Source of the DNA: Paracoccaceae bacterium
GTDB taxonomy: Bacteria; Pseudomonadota; Alphaproteobacteria; Rhodobacterales; Rhodobacteraceae
Assembly (NCBI GenBank): GCA_004153385.1
Contig: SDAL01000003.1
Location: 62,001-126,000 of the forward strand
Direction: 5' to 3'
DNA length: 64,000 nucleotides
Shown here: in pieces, positions 17,656-27,299 of the stretch
Layout of the letters: the number at the start of each line of letters is the position of its first letter
Numbering within the stretch: position 1 is the stretch's first letter
Position numbers and translations under genes: made by a program
The notes under the pieces: generated by a model
Told to the model about the DNA's origin: nothing
What the model saw: only the letters and a program-made list of their open reading frames with translations
Databases searched by the model: none

Positions 17656-18948
17656 ATGGAAGCGATCCTCGCCTTCGGCCTGCTGATCGGCCTGATCCTG
17701 GGCGGCATGTGGGTGCAATTCGCCGTGGCGGGCGCGGGCCTGACCTATATCTGGCTGCTCAAGGGCTTTGGCGGCTGGAAGGCGCTTGGCCTCGTCAGCT
17801 GGGGCGCGGCCAACAGTTTCACCCTTGCTGCCATTCCGCTTTTCGTGCTGATGGCCGAGATCCTGCTGGGCTCAGGCCTGTCGACGCGGCTTTACAATGG
17901 CGTCGCGCCCTTCATGCGGCGGCTGCCGGGCGGCCTGCTGCATACCAACATCGCGGGCAGCGGCATCTTCGCGGCGATCTCTGGCGGCTCCGCCCCCACG
18001 GCCGCTGCGATGTCCACCGTCGCTCTGCCGGAACTGTCCGCGCGCGGCTACAATAAGCGCCTCGTCGCCGGATCGCTCGCCGCGGGCGGCACGCTGGGGA
18101 TCCTCATCCCGCCGTCGATCACCATGATCATCTACGCCACTTTCACCGAAACCTCGATCGCGCGCCTGTTTGCCGCCGGCCTGGTGCCGGGGATCGTGCT
18201 GGCGCTGTGCTACATGGGCTTCATCATGGCGCGTGTGCTGATCAACCCCAAGCTGGCACCAAAATCTGAGACAAAGGCAAGTGCAGGCGATCTGGGCCGC
18301 GCGCTTCTGGACATCGTGCCCTTCCTGATGCTGATCTTCATCGTCCTTGGCAGCATCTACGGCGGTTTCGCCACCCCGACCGAGGCCGGCGCCGTGGGCA
18401 CCGTCGGCGCCATCCTGATCGCCGGGATCTATCGCAAGCTCAGCCTGAAACTGCTCAAGGACGCGCTGTCGCGCACCGCCTCGATGAGCGGCAACATCCT
18501 GTTCATCGTTTTCACCTCGATGATCTTTGCCTATGCCACCGCACTATCGGGCGTCGGCGAGGACCTTGTCGGGATGCTGGAAGAGGCCAATGTCTCGCGC
18601 CTGACCTTCCTGCTGATCATCATGGTGGTCTTTGCGATTCTGGGCTGCTTCATGGAAGGGCTGGGCATGATCGCGATCATCGTCCCGGTGATCTTCCCGG
18701 CGCTGATGGCGATGGACGTGGACCCGATCTGGTTCGGCGTCTTTGTGGTGATCCTTGTCGAGCTGGGCCAGCTGACCCCGCCGCTGGGGGTGATCCTGTT
18801 CGTGGTGGCCTCCTCGTCGGACGAGGTAAAAGTCGAGGACGTGATCATGGGCACCTTGCCCTTCTTCCTCATCATCGTCGCCTTCATGCTGCTTTTGATC
18901 GGCGTGCCCGACATCGCGCTGTTCCTGCCGGAGTTCACGTTCGGATGA
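17656..18948 (+). CDS. dctM: TRAP transporter large permease (DctM)
   Basis: A 430-residue DctM with the signatures GSGIFAAISGGSAPTAAAM near residue 97 and GGTLGILIPPSITMIIYA near residue 142, plus the late LTPPLGVILFV. It is the ion-coupled channel of the second TRAP system of the window. Its stop overlaps the next ATG (ATGA). Confidence 0.94.
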   Translation: MEAILAFGLLIGLILGGMWVQFAVAGAGLTYIWLLKGFGGWKALGLVSWGAANSFTLAAIPLFVLMAEILLGSGLSTRLYNGVAPFMRRLPGGLLHTNIAGSGIFAAISGGSAPTAAAMSTVALPELSARGYNKRLVAGSLAAGGTLGILIPPSITMIIYATFTETSIARLFAAGLVPGIVLALCYMGFIMARVLINPKLAPKSETKASAGDLGRALLDIVPFLMLIFIVLGSIYGGFATPTEAGAVGTVGAILIAGIYRKLSLKLLKDALSRTASMSGNILFIVFTSMIFAYATALSGVGEDLVGMLEEANVSRLTFLLIIMVVFAILGCFMEGLGMIAIIVPVIFPALMAMDVDPIWFGVFVVILVELGQLTPPLGVILFVVASSSDEVKVEDVIMGTLPFFLIIVAFMLLLIGVPDIALFLPEFTFG

Positions 18949-19904
18949 CCCATACCTATCCTTTTCCCGAGCCGGTCATCATCGACGCCGAGATTTTCAC
19001 CGAATTGCCCGACACGCTGCGCCGCACCGGCCAGCCGTCCTATTGGGCGGAAAAGAACCGGCGCGGTGCACCTGCGGACAGCTTTCTCGAGGGGCCGTCG
19101 TTCGACCGCGATGGCAACCTGTGGTTCGTGGATATCCCCTTCGGTCGGGTCTTCCGCGCCGATCCTGCGGGCGAGATCAGCCAGATCGCCGAATACGACG
19201 GCCAGCCCAACGGGTTGAAGATCCACCGCGACGGGCGGATCTTTCTGGCCGACTACCAGAACGGCATCATGTTGCTCGACCCGAAAACCGGCGCTGTGAC
19301 CAAGGCGCTTGGCGATGCGGATACCGAAAGCTTCAAGGGCTGCAACGATCTGCATTTCGGGCGCGACGGCGCGCTTTACTTCACCGATCAGGGCCAGACC
19401 GGATTGCAGGACCCCACGGGTCGGGTCTGGAAGTGGGTGCCCGATACCGGCGCGCTGACCTGCCTGATCGACAAGGTGCCCAGCCCCAACGGGCTGGTGC
19501 TGGACCTTGCCGAACACGTGCTGTTTCTGGCCGTGACGCGGGCCAATGCCGTCTGGCGGCTGCCGATCTCGCCCTCGGGGCGCGTCAACAAGGCAGGGCT
19601 GTTCATCCAGTTTTCGGGCGGTCGTGCCGGGCCGGACGGGCTGGCGCTGACCTCTGATGGCGGCGTGGTGGTGTGTCAGACCGGCATGGGCCTTGTCTGG
19701 GTGCATGATGTGCTGGGACGGCCCATCGCCGTGGTGCGCAGCCCGCGCGGTTTGGGGACCACCAACTGCGCCTTTGGCGGGCCGCAGGGGCGGACCCTCT
19801 TCATCACCGAAAGTGACAGCGGCAGCATTCTGAAAGCAGAGCTTCCCGCCGGCCTTGGGATACAGGGCGCGCCGATGTTCTCGGGATACGGGGCATCAGA
19901 ATAA
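18945..19904 (+). CDS. SMP-30/gluconolactonase-family lactonase
   Basis: A 319-residue beta-propeller of the SMP-30/Gluconolactonase/LRE family. The metal-ligand Glu is in FLEGPSFDRDGNLWFVD near residue 46-62, Asn in the YDGQPNGLKIHRDGR stretch near residue 91, and further propeller strands include CNDLHFGRDGALYFTD. No signal peptide is seen, so it is probably cytoplasmic. It would hydrolyse a sugar or muconate-type lactone from the pathway served by this operon. Confidence 0.88.
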   Translation: MTHTYPFPEPVIIDAEIFTELPDTLRRTGQPSYWAEKNRRGAPADSFLEGPSFDRDGNLWFVDIPFGRVFRADPAGEISQIAEYDGQPNGLKIHRDGRIFLADYQNGIMLLDPKTGAVTKALGDADTESFKGCNDLHFGRDGALYFTDQGQTGLQDPTGRVWKWVPDTGALTCLIDKVPSPNGLVLDLAEHVLFLAVTRANAVWRLPISPSGRVNKAGLFIQFSGGRAGPDGLALTSDGGVVVCQTGMGLVWVHDVLGRPIAVVRSPRGLGTTNCAFGGPQGRTLFITESDSGSILKAELPAGLGIQGAPMFSGYGASE

Positions 19905-19940
19905 GACCTTGCAAGAAACGAGATCGGTGAGGAGGAAACC

Positions 19941-21524
19941 GTGAGAGACAATTTTCGAGGGGTCGTTGGCGCCGCCTCGCTGCTGGCGTTGGCTGCGGGA
20001 ACCGCCCACGCGCAGAACCGGGCCAGCTTTTCAGAGGTTCCGCAGGGCGCCTGGTTCAGCTTTGCCCCTGTCAGCCCGGCCATGGATTGCGCTTCGATCG
20101 AGAGGCTTGCCCTTGACGAGGTGACATTCCTGAAGGCCACCGCCGTGGACACGGGCGACGCCCCCGCCTTTTGCCGCGTCGAGGGTATCATTCGCCCCGA
20201 GATCAAGTTCGAGATCGCGCTGCCCAATACGTGGAACCGGCGTCTCTACATGTTCGGCAACGGCGGCTACGCGGGCCGCGATCTGTCCAGCCCCCAGCGG
20301 GTCGCCAATCGGGACGCTGCCGTAAAGAACGGGTTCATGTCGGTGCAACAGAACACCGGGCACGATGAGCGCACCGACCCGTTGGGCACCTTTGCCGACG
20401 GGAATCTTGAAAAACTCGTGGACTATTCGCATCGCGCCGTCCACGTCACCGTGAACACCGCCAAGGCGCTGGCCGAGGTTTATTATTCGGACCGTCCCTC
20501 CTACTCCTACTGGGATGGATGTTCGACCGGCGGGCGCCAGGGCCTGATGTCCGCGCAGCGCTACCCCACGGATTTCGATGGTATTGTGGCGGGCGCACCC
20601 GTGCTGGAATTCAACAACACCCAGCTGTGGAACGTCTACAACGCGCAGCAACTTCTGAAGGGCCCGCTGTCCTATGACCAGCTTCCGGTCCTGGCCAAAG
20701 CCGTGATGGGAAAATGCGACGCAGCGGATGGGCTGGAAGACGGGCTGATCACCGATCCGCGTCAGTGCAATTTCGACCCGGCGACAGATCTGCCGCGCTG
20801 CGAAGGCGCGGCAGGAGAGACCTGTTTCACGGATGATCAGATTGCCGCCGTGCAAGGTCTGCATGACGGTGTCATTGTCGACGGCGAACAGGTCTACCCC
20901 GGTGTGCAATGGGGTGTGGAAGGGATCGACACCAACGGCAACAGTGGCTGGAAGGCCTGGATGGTCACGGAAGAAGGCCAAAGCCGCCAGCTCGCCTATG
21001 GTGAAACCTACGTGCAGAACATTGCGCTGCTGCCAAAACGCGGCACCGATATCGACTGGCGGTCCTTCGACATCCCGGCGAACTTCGGGGATGTCCAGAT
21101 GGCCCGCGACCTGCTGGACGCCAACCAGCCTCACCTGTCCGAGTTCGAGCGCCAGGGCGGGCGCATGATCTCCTATTTCGGCTGGTCCGATCCGGCGCTC
21201 AATCCGATGATGGGCGTGAACTACTACGAGGACGTTCGCGAAACGATGGGGGCGGAGCGCACCTCCGCGTTCTACCGCCTGTTCATGGCGCCGGGCATGT
21301 TCCATTGCCGCGCAGGCTATGGGCCGGACAGCTTCGATGCCATGGTGCCGTTGATCAAGTGGGTTGAAACCGGCGAGGCCCCCGAGCAGATCGTCGCACG
21401 CCAGATCAAGGACGGTGAAACCCTGCGCAGCCGCCCGCTTTGCCCCTATCCGCAGGTCGCCAGATATTCGGGCGAGGGAGACGAGACTGACGCGTCCAGC
21501 TTCAAATGCGCGCTCCCGGAATAG
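19941..21524 (+). CDS. Secreted tannase/feruloyl esterase
   Basis: A 527-residue member of the tannase/feruloyl esterase family. A signal peptide ends at TAHA-QNRA. The nucleophile motif WDGCSTGGRQG lies near residue 191-201, with Cys directly before Ser as in the family's disulfide-clamped triad, and FHCRAGYGPDSFDA supplies the His and partner Cys near residue 454. GTG at 19941 is preceded by GGAGGAAACC. Such enzymes release gallate, ferulate or similar phenolic acids from plant esters in the periplasm or outside; the operon's transporters could then take these up. It is the last gene of the operon. Confidence 0.9.
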   Translation: MRDNFRGVVGAASLLALAAGTAHAQNRASFSEVPQGAWFSFAPVSPAMDCASIERLALDEVTFLKATAVDTGDAPAFCRVEGIIRPEIKFEIALPNTWNRRLYMFGNGGYAGRDLSSPQRVANRDAAVKNGFMSVQQNTGHDERTDPLGTFADGNLEKLVDYSHRAVHVTVNTAKALAEVYYSDRPSYSYWDGCSTGGRQGLMSAQRYPTDFDGIVAGAPVLEFNNTQLWNVYNAQQLLKGPLSYDQLPVLAKAVMGKCDAADGLEDGLITDPRQCNFDPATDLPRCEGAAGETCFTDDQIAAVQGLHDGVIVDGEQVYPGVQWGVEGIDTNGNSGWKAWMVTEEGQSRQLAYGETYVQNIALLPKRGTDIDWRSFDIPANFGDVQMARDLLDANQPHLSEFERQGGRMISYFGWSDPALNPMMGVNYYEDVRETMGAERTSAFYRLFMAPGMFHCRAGYGPDSFDAMVPLIKWVETGEAPEQIVARQIKDGETLRSRPLCPYPQVARYSGEGDETDASSFKCALPE

Positions 21525-21546
21525 ATGATGGCTTGAAATACCTCGT

Positions 21547-21572
21547 CCCAGGCGGTGTCGCGCCGCCCGGGG
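21547..21572. terminator. Hairpin between convergent operons
   Basis: CCC-A-GGCGG and CCGCC-C-GGGG can pair around a 7-nt loop, 22 bp past the tannase stop. A clear T-tract is missing on either side (AATGTAAAAAA follows on the plus strand), so its role as a bidirectional terminator is only plausible. Confidence 0.4.
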
Positions 21573-21701
21573 AATGTAAAAAACGCACCATTTATAATAC
21601 CGCATGCGTCCGATGGCGGTGCTCTTTGTGGTTCACGGACACCCTGACACGCCCGTTTGGCTATTCGCGCGCTGCGTTCCGCAGACTGATTGCCACGAGC
21701 G

Positions 21702-22835
21702 CTAGACCCGATGCAGCACGTCCGGACCGATTTCGGACAGGCCGCGCAAGCCCAACAGGCCCAGATTGCGGGTGATCTCGGTCTTCAGAATGTCGATGGC
21801 CCGCTCGACCATCGGCTGGCCGCCCAGCGTTGCCGCATAGAGAAACGGCCGCCCTACCAGCACCATGTCCGCGCCGAGCGCCAGCGCCTTGATCACATCG
21901 GTGCCGCGCCGGATGCCGCCGTCGATCAGCAGCGCCATGTCTCCCGCCTGCGCCCGCGCCTCGGGCAGGATGCGCAGCGGCGAGATGGCGTGATCGAGTT
22001 GTCGGCCGCCGTGGTTCGACAGGATCACCGCGTCACAGCCAAGCGCGCGGGCCTGCGCCACGTCGGCGGGCGCGATCACGCCTTTCAGCACCAGCTTGCC
22101 GGGCCAGAGGTCGCGCATCAGCGCAAGGTGATCCCAATTCAGGTGATCCTTGCGTCCGAAATCCCGCGCCGCCTGTTTCGAGATGATCGGCGCGCCGCGC
22201 ACGGCATCGGAATTCTCGAAATGCGGCATGCCCCGCATCAGCGTGGGCAGGAAGGTGCCCAGCACCCAACGGGGCTTGATGGCGACGTCCCAGATCAGCC
22301 GGGGCGTGACCTTGAGCGGTGTGGAAAAGCCCGCGCGCAGGTTGTTTTCGCGGTTGGCCAGTACGGCAGTGTCGGCGGTCAGCACCAGCGTGCCGAAACC
22401 CGCCGCCCGCACGCGGGCGATCAGGGCGCGGATGCGGTCCTCCTCGCCGGGCAGATAGGCCTGGAACCATGCTTTCGGGTTGGCGGCCACTACGTCTTCC
22501 ATGCGGGTGAGGGACGACCCGGAGAGCACGAAAGGCAGGCCTGTCGCCGCCGCCGCGCGGGCGAGGGCCACATCCCCGTCGCGGGCCATCAGCGCCGAAA
22601 GCCCCATCGGTGCGACGCCGAAGGGCGCCGTGTAGCTTTCGCCCAGAAGAGCGCAGGCGGTCGAGCGCCCCTCGACCCCGCGCAGCACGTTCGGCACCAG
22701 TCGCCAGACGTCCAGCGCATCGCGGTTGTCCTGCCTTGCCGCGCCCGTCTCAGCCGCGCCCGAGACGTAGCCGAAAAGCGGGCGCGGCAGACGCCGCCGC
22801 GCGGCAGGTTCGAAGTCATCCAGAGTCAGACGCAT
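21702..22835 (-). CDS. FMN-dependent alpha-hydroxyacid dehydrogenase (LldD-like)
   Basis: A 377-residue TIM-barrel flavoprotein of the L-lactate dehydrogenase/glycolate oxidase/mandelate dehydrogenase family. The catalytic His and Arg are in SNHGGRQLD near residue 263, and the FMN phosphate loop in LLIDGGIRRGTDV near residue 295 and VGRPFLYA. It oxidises an L-2-hydroxy acid to the 2-oxo acid, usually passing electrons to the quinone pool. Its start overlaps the amidohydrolase stop by one base (TGATG overlap). It is the distal gene of the tctCBA operon, so its substrate may be the imported hydroxycarboxylate or its hydrolysis product. Confidence 0.9.
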   Translation of the reverse strand: MRLTLDDFEPAARRRLPRPLFGYVSGAAETGAARQDNRDALDVWRLVPNVLRGVEGRSTACALLGESYTAPFGVAPMGLSALMARDGDVALARAAAATGLPFVLSGSSLTRMEDVVAANPKAWFQAYLPGEEDRIRALIARVRAAGFGTLVLTADTAVLANRENNLRAGFSTPLKVTPRLIWDVAIKPRWVLGTFLPTLMRGMPHFENSDAVRGAPIISKQAARDFGRKDHLNWDHLALMRDLWPGKLVLKGVIAPADVAQARALGCDAVILSNHGGRQLDHAISPLRILPEARAQAGDMALLIDGGIRRGTDVIKALALGADMVLVGRPFLYAATLGGQPMVERAIDILKTEITRNLGLLGLRGLSEIGPDVLHRV

Positions 22836-23602
22836 CAGAAACCGTAGAGCTTTTCAGGGTTGCCCCACATGCATCGCGTGAAGCTATCCTGGCTCAATGC
22901 CCCGCGGCACAGCTCCAGCATCGGCGGAATTTCGGGCACCGGTTCGGGGGTCATCACATGCGGCCAGTCGCTGCCCCAGATGATCTGGTCGGGGAAGGCA
23001 GCGCCAAGGCGTTCGATCAGCGCGCTCAGGTCGCCGTAGTGCCCGATATCGCGACTGACCCGCGTGGGCGAAAGCTTGGCCCAGACGCGTCCCGTTTCGA
23101 GCAAACGGAACAGGGGGGCCGGTGCGGCAGGATCGACATGGCCCATATGGTCGAGAACCAGCCGCAGTCCCTCTGGCAGATCGGCCACCATATCGGCAAG
23201 CCGGTCAAAGCTGCGCTGCTCGGTATTCAGCTCGATATGCCAGCCGACCTCGGCCACGCGTTTTGCAAGTTCCGGAAGCTGATCAAGCGCGCTGTGCCCA
23301 AGCCCTGCACGGTCCTGAATGCGGGTCGCGCGGATGCCGGCGGCGTTCAGCGCTTGCAGGTCGGCATCGGCGTCGATCATCGCAACGCCGCGCAGCGCGA
23401 CGGGTCCGTCGGTGCCCAGAACCTCAACCAGCCGTCTGTTGTCCGTCCCGTCGACCGAGGCCTGCACCACCACCGCGCGGCGCACGCCCAGCGGCGCGGC
23501 CTCGTCCATATAGTCGCGGATGTCACGGGCGGGCGGCACATAGGCGCCGGTCTGCGGTGCCTCGGTCTTGGCAAAGGAGTGGATGTGGCAATCGGTGATC
23601 AT
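22835..23602 (-). CDS. Amidohydrolase family 2 protein, LigI/PDC hydrolase-like
   Basis: A 255-residue TIM-barrel hydrolase. The N-terminal DCHIHSF supplies the metal-binding HxH; VVVQASVDGTDNRRLVEVL resembles the substrate loop of 2-pyrone-4,6-dicarboxylate hydrolases; VLDHMGH near residue 149 and WGSDWPHV near residue 213 supply the later His and Asp. This size is short, as in LigI-like lactonases. It overlaps tctA by four bases and lldD by one. A role in opening a cyclic lactone within aromatic breakdown is suggested by homology only. Confidence 0.85.
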   Translation of the reverse strand: MITDCHIHSFAKTEAPQTGAYVPPARDIRDYMDEAAPLGVRRAVVVQASVDGTDNRRLVEVLGTDGPVALRGVAMIDADADLQALNAAGIRATRIQDRAGLGHSALDQLPELAKRVAEVGWHIELNTEQRSFDRLADMVADLPEGLRLVLDHMGHVDPAAPAPLFRLLETGRVWAKLSPTRVSRDIGHYGDLSALIERLGAAFPDQIIWGSDWPHVMTPEPVPEIPPMLELCRGALSQDSFTRCMWGNPEKLYGF

Positions 23603-25074
23603 ATGCGGGGCTTTCTCAGGCTGAAGAACAGGCTGATGGCCAGCGACAACACGGTCAATGCCACAAGCCCGATGGTGATGGGTGAGCCCACAAAGATGCC
23701 ATAGCCACCGCCCGAGGTCAGAAGGGCCTGCCGCAGGCTTTGTTCGAACGGCGCGGCGAGGATCAGCCCGATCAGCAGCGGCGGCAGGGGGAAGTTCGCG
23801 CGCCGCAACAGAAAGCCCAGCACGCCCGCACCCAGCATCACCCAGACGTCGAACAGGCTGTTGTTCACGGAAAACGCGCCGAAGATGGCGAGGATCGTGA
23901 TCGCGGGCAGCAGGTGGCGCGGCTGGATGCGGGTGACGTGGATCGCCACGCGGAAGAAGAGCAGGCCAAGGATCACCGTCGGGATGGACGACAGCAGAAG
24001 TGCTTGAAAGATGGCGTAGACCTCCAGCCCGTGATCGCGAAACAGGAACGGCCCCGGCGCAAGCCCGTGCAGCATGAAGGCGCCAAGGATCACCGCCGTC
24101 ACCGCATCACCGGGGATCCCCAGTGCCAGCGTCGGCACCAGCGCGCCGCCGGTCACGGCATTGTTGGCGGCCTCGGGGGCTGCGACACCTTCGGGCGCGC
24201 CCCTGCCGAACGCGTCCGGATCGGCAGAGCGTGAGCGGGCGAGGCTGTAGCTCATGAAGGCGGGTACGGTGGAGCCGATCCCCGGCAGGATACCGACAAA
24301 GGTGCCGATGAGCGAGGACAGGAACAGCGTCATCCGCATCCGCCACAGTTCGACGAACCTCACCGCAGAGCTTTTCAGGGGCGGTACCTCGGCATCGCCC
24401 ACCAGCGGTTCACGGTCGAACGCCTGCAAGAGGACCTCTGACATGGCGAAGAGGCCGATCAGCACAGGGATCAGCTGGAACCCGTTTTCAAAGGCGAAGG
24501 ATCCGAAGGTAAAGCGCGGCGTGCCGCTGATCGGGTCAAGCCCGACGATCCCTGCGCAGGCCCCCACGAGAACCATGATAAGTGCGTCGAGCTTCGATCC
24601 GCCACCGAACAGCACGATGACCAGCAGGGCGAACACCATCAGCATCGCCATCTCGGCCGGGCCGAAATCCAGTGCGAAGCGCGCCAAGGGTTCGGCCAGC
24701 GCCATCAGGACAAGGCAGCTGAAGATGTTGCCAATGACGCTGGCATAGAGAGCAAAGCGCAGCGCTCGCCCGCCCTCGCCACGGCGTGCCATGGCGAACC
24801 CGTCGATGGCCGTCGCTGCGGATGACGGCGTGCCCGGCACGTTCAGAAGCACCGCCGAGATCGACCCGCCGAAGATCGCGCCCTGATAGACCCCAAGCAG
24901 CAGGATGATCGCCGGTATCGGCTGCATCGAGAAGGTGACCGGAATCAGCAGCGCGATGGCCATGGTGGGCCCGAGGCCGGGGATCGCGCCGATGATGATC
25001 CCCGAGACGATCCCGACAAGCGCGGCGACCAGCACCCAGAGGTTCAGAAGTTCGAGAAAAGCATCGACAAGCAC
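23599..25074 (-). CDS. Tripartite tricarboxylate transporter large permease (TctA)
   Basis: A 491-residue TctA. Diagnostic stretches are GAIPGLGPTMAIALLIP near residue 29, FGGSISAVLLNVPGTPSSAA near residue 72 and GILPGIGSTVPAFMSYSLAR near residue 256. It forms a carboxylate uptake channel with the adjacent TctB. It is a separate lineage from the TctA at 11592, as the conserved segments differ at many positions. Confidence 0.94.
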   Translation of the reverse strand: MLVDAFLELLNLWVLVAALVGIVSGIIIGAIPGLGPTMAIALLIPVTFSMQPIPAIILLLGVYQGAIFGGSISAVLLNVPGTPSSAATAIDGFAMARRGEGGRALRFALYASVIGNIFSCLVLMALAEPLARFALDFGPAEMAMLMVFALLVIVLFGGGSKLDALIMVLVGACAGIVGLDPISGTPRFTFGSFAFENGFQLIPVLIGLFAMSEVLLQAFDREPLVGDAEVPPLKSSAVRFVELWRMRMTLFLSSLIGTFVGILPGIGSTVPAFMSYSLARSRSADPDAFGRGAPEGVAAPEAANNAVTGGALVPTLALGIPGDAVTAVILGAFMLHGLAPGPFLFRDHGLEVYAIFQALLLSSIPTVILGLLFFRVAIHVTRIQPRHLLPAITILAIFGAFSVNNSLFDVWVMLGAGVLGFLLRRANFPLPPLLIGLILAAPFEQSLRQALLTSGGGYGIFVGSPITIGLVALTVLSLAISLFFSLRKPRI

Positions 25075-25113
25075 GGCTTGCGCTCCTTTGAGGTCTGGAA
25101 TGGATGGGCAGGC

Positions 25114-25578
25114 TCAGGGCAGGGGGATGCTAAGCCCATGCCGTCCGCCAAAGGTCACGACAGCTGCCACGATCAGCGGCAGAACCAGCAAGAGGGGACG
25201 GCGTTCACCCAGCATGAGGGCCACGACGATACCTGCACCGGCGGCCCCGAAGAAGAACCCGACCTGCGGCATCGCCCATAGCGCCGCTGCGCTGCTCGCG
25301 GTGACGGTCAGGACGCGACCAAGCCGGACGGGGTTGCCAAGCGGGAAATCCTTGGCGCGCAGGCTTAGTACAAGGCGGAGCGCCACGGCCGCCGCCAGCA
25401 GCCACAGGGCGAGGCGAGGAAAGGTGCGCGCATCCGGTCCGGAGGCGCCGAAACCGAACACTTGGATCTGACTGTCGAGACTGTAAAGACCCCAGGCCGC
25501 TGCCGCCAGTAACAGGCCGGTGGTCAGCGTCCGGAAGCCTGGGCGGGCGATCCCGCCCCCTTGGCCGTTGCTGCTCAA
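25114..25578 (-). CDS. Tripartite tricarboxylate transporter small permease (TctB)
   Basis: A 154-residue protein with four membrane segments (for example LTTGLLLAAAAWGLYSL near the N-terminus). It starts within the end of the tctC gene (ATGA-type overlap) and precedes tctA by 39 bp. The call rests on order, size and topology. Confidence 0.82.
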   Translation of the reverse strand: MSSNGQGGGIARPGFRTLTTGLLLAAAAWGLYSLDSQIQVFGFGASGPDARTFPRLALWLLAAAVALRLVLSLRAKDFPLGNPVRLGRVLTVTASSAAALWAMPQVGFFFGAAGAGIVVALMLGERRPLLLVLPLIVAAVVTFGGRHGLSIPLP

Positions 25579-26525
25579 TTTCCGAGATCCTTGGCGATCT
25601 CGCGGTAGGCGGCGAGGTTCTCTTGGATCGTTGCCGCAAGATCTTTGCCCGACATGATCCGCACCGGTTGGCCGAGATCGGTCATGAATGTCTCGAAGTC
25701 GTCCGACGAGGCCACCTCGGTGAAGGCGGATTCAAGCTTGGCGATGATCGCGGGATCGGTGCCGGCAGGGGCCATGATGCCGACGATCGAGGGGAATTCC
25801 ACGGCCAGCCCCGCCTCTTTCAGCGTCGGTGCATCCGGAAAGTCCGGGTCGTTCGTGCCGTCGAGCACGCCCAGAAGGCGCAGCTGACCGTCCTGAACAA
25901 GGTCGCGATAGGCCGGAACCAGTGCCGCGTCCACGTGGCCGCCCAGCACCGCCGCCGTCGCCTTGGAGGCACCGTCGAAGGGCACGTGCTGCAGCATCGC
26001 ACCGGTGTCCTTGGCAACCGAGGCGAAAGCCAGATGCGCGCCGCCCATGGCGCCCGCGGTGCCATAGGTCACGGCGCCGGACTTGGCACCCTCGATCAGC
26101 GCGTCGAGTGTGTCGTAGGGGCTGTTCGCCGGAACCACGACGCCGTGGAACGGGCCTGAATAGTTCAGGATCGGGATGAAGTCGGCCTGCGGGTCATAGC
26201 CCACATCGCGCAGCGCCGGTGTGACGAAGGACGGCGACGAGGTCGTCGCAATCAGCGTGTAGCCATCGGGCTCGGCAGATGCCACGGAGCGCATCGCATT
26301 GGTACCGCTGGCGCCTGGCTGGTTTTCCACGACGATGGGTTGGCCGAGGATTTTTTCGGCCATTGTCGCCATCTGGCGCGCCGAAATATCAGTGGTGCCA
26401 CCCGCCCCATAGGGCACGACGAGGGTGATCGGACGGGTCGGGTACTCCTGCTGCGCGACGGCGGCAAGCGGCGTGATCGCCAACCCGGCCAAAAGGGCCA
26501 GGGTCGAACGGCGTGTGTATCTCAT
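25575..26525 (-). CDS. Tripartite tricarboxylate transporter binding protein (TctC)
   Basis: A 316-residue Bug/TctC receptor. A twin-arginine-like N-terminus (MRYTRRSTLALLAGLAITP) leads to AVA-QQEYPTRPITLVVPYG, the family signature, then GASGTNAMRSVASAEPDGYT. TRRSTLALLAG resembles a Tat signal but Sec export is also possible. GGAGGATACC precedes the ATG. It is the first gene of a tctCBA-amidohydrolase-lldD operon. No regulator gene flanks it. Confidence 0.92.
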   Translation of the reverse strand: MRYTRRSTLALLAGLAITPLAAVAQQEYPTRPITLVVPYGAGGTTDISARQMATMAEKILGQPIVVENQPGASGTNAMRSVASAEPDGYTLIATTSSPSFVTPALRDVGYDPQADFIPILNYSGPFHGVVVPANSPYDTLDALIEGAKSGAVTYGTAGAMGGAHLAFASVAKDTGAMLQHVPFDGASKATAAVLGGHVDAALVPAYRDLVQDGQLRLLGVLDGTNDPDFPDAPTLKEAGLAVEFPSIVGIMAPAGTDPAIIAKLESAFTEVASSDDFETFMTDLGQPVRIMSGKDLAATIQENLAAYREIAKDLGN

Positions 26526-26994
26526 GGTATCCTCCCAAGGATCGAAAGTGCTGGCCGATGGCTGTGGTGGTCGGCTGGAAACCTGTTGGCCGTCGGCGCG
26601 TCAATGTGTGGCCTGCAGTCCGGCCTCCCACCGGATGTTCGATCATGACCTTTATTATTTTTAACTAAAAGCGCTAAAAATTTAAGTTTAAAAACAGATA
26701 TCTTTCATCAACCGCCTTGTCCACGTGCCAAACCAAAGGCGGCAATATATCCTGCTTATACCGCAACGACCCGTCGACACGACTTCAATGCACTCTTTGT
26801 CGGAGCCACCTTGCGCAGGCCGCGGCCAGCTTTGGGCGTGGGTGAACCAGACGTTGCGAAAGTCGAAACGCGCTGTCAGGTCGCGCTGCCAGAAACAGTT
26901 GAGATCATCAATTTTTCATCGGTCTTCGATCACGGCAGAGCACCGGTTTGCACCGCGATAAAAAATGCTCACAAGTTTTGCAACGTTTCGTTGG
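26526..26994. promoter_or_regulatory. Upstream region of the second tctC operon
   Basis: No gene is apparent in these 470 bp. A notably AT-rich core lies at about 26650-26700 (TTATTATTTTTAACTAAAAG, a central AGCGCT, then TTTAAGTTTAAAAAC), in contrast to the surrounding GC-rich DNA. It probably contains the tctC promoter and control sites; no precise box can be assigned. Confidence 0.4.
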
Positions 26995-27299
26995 CTACGC
27001 ATCGCTGCCATTCGTGTTGGTCGCAGTGAGGGCCTCTTTCCGCCCCCTTTGCATGTCATGCCGAGTCCGGCGGCGTGATCGTGCCGGAATGTCCGTTTCA
27101 ATGTTCCGGTAAGATCGCGTTTTCAGAGGCAGAGAAAGTCCGCAATCCGCCCTCCCTGCAGGTGAGGCCAGCTGATGCAGATGCAGAACGAATGTCGTGA
27201 TTGGGTCTAGGTGCAGCCATTGTTGTTTAGAACTGTATAGGTTGCTAATGTTTGTCGTGCTTGCAGCCACATTAAATTGCAGCCGAAAGAGTTGGTAGG

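Noticed and set aside
20031-21605. 524-codon minus-strand frame opposite the tannase gene
   Set aside because: The plus strand encodes a clear signal peptide and tannase catalytic motifs; the antisense frame is a GC-codon-bias effect.
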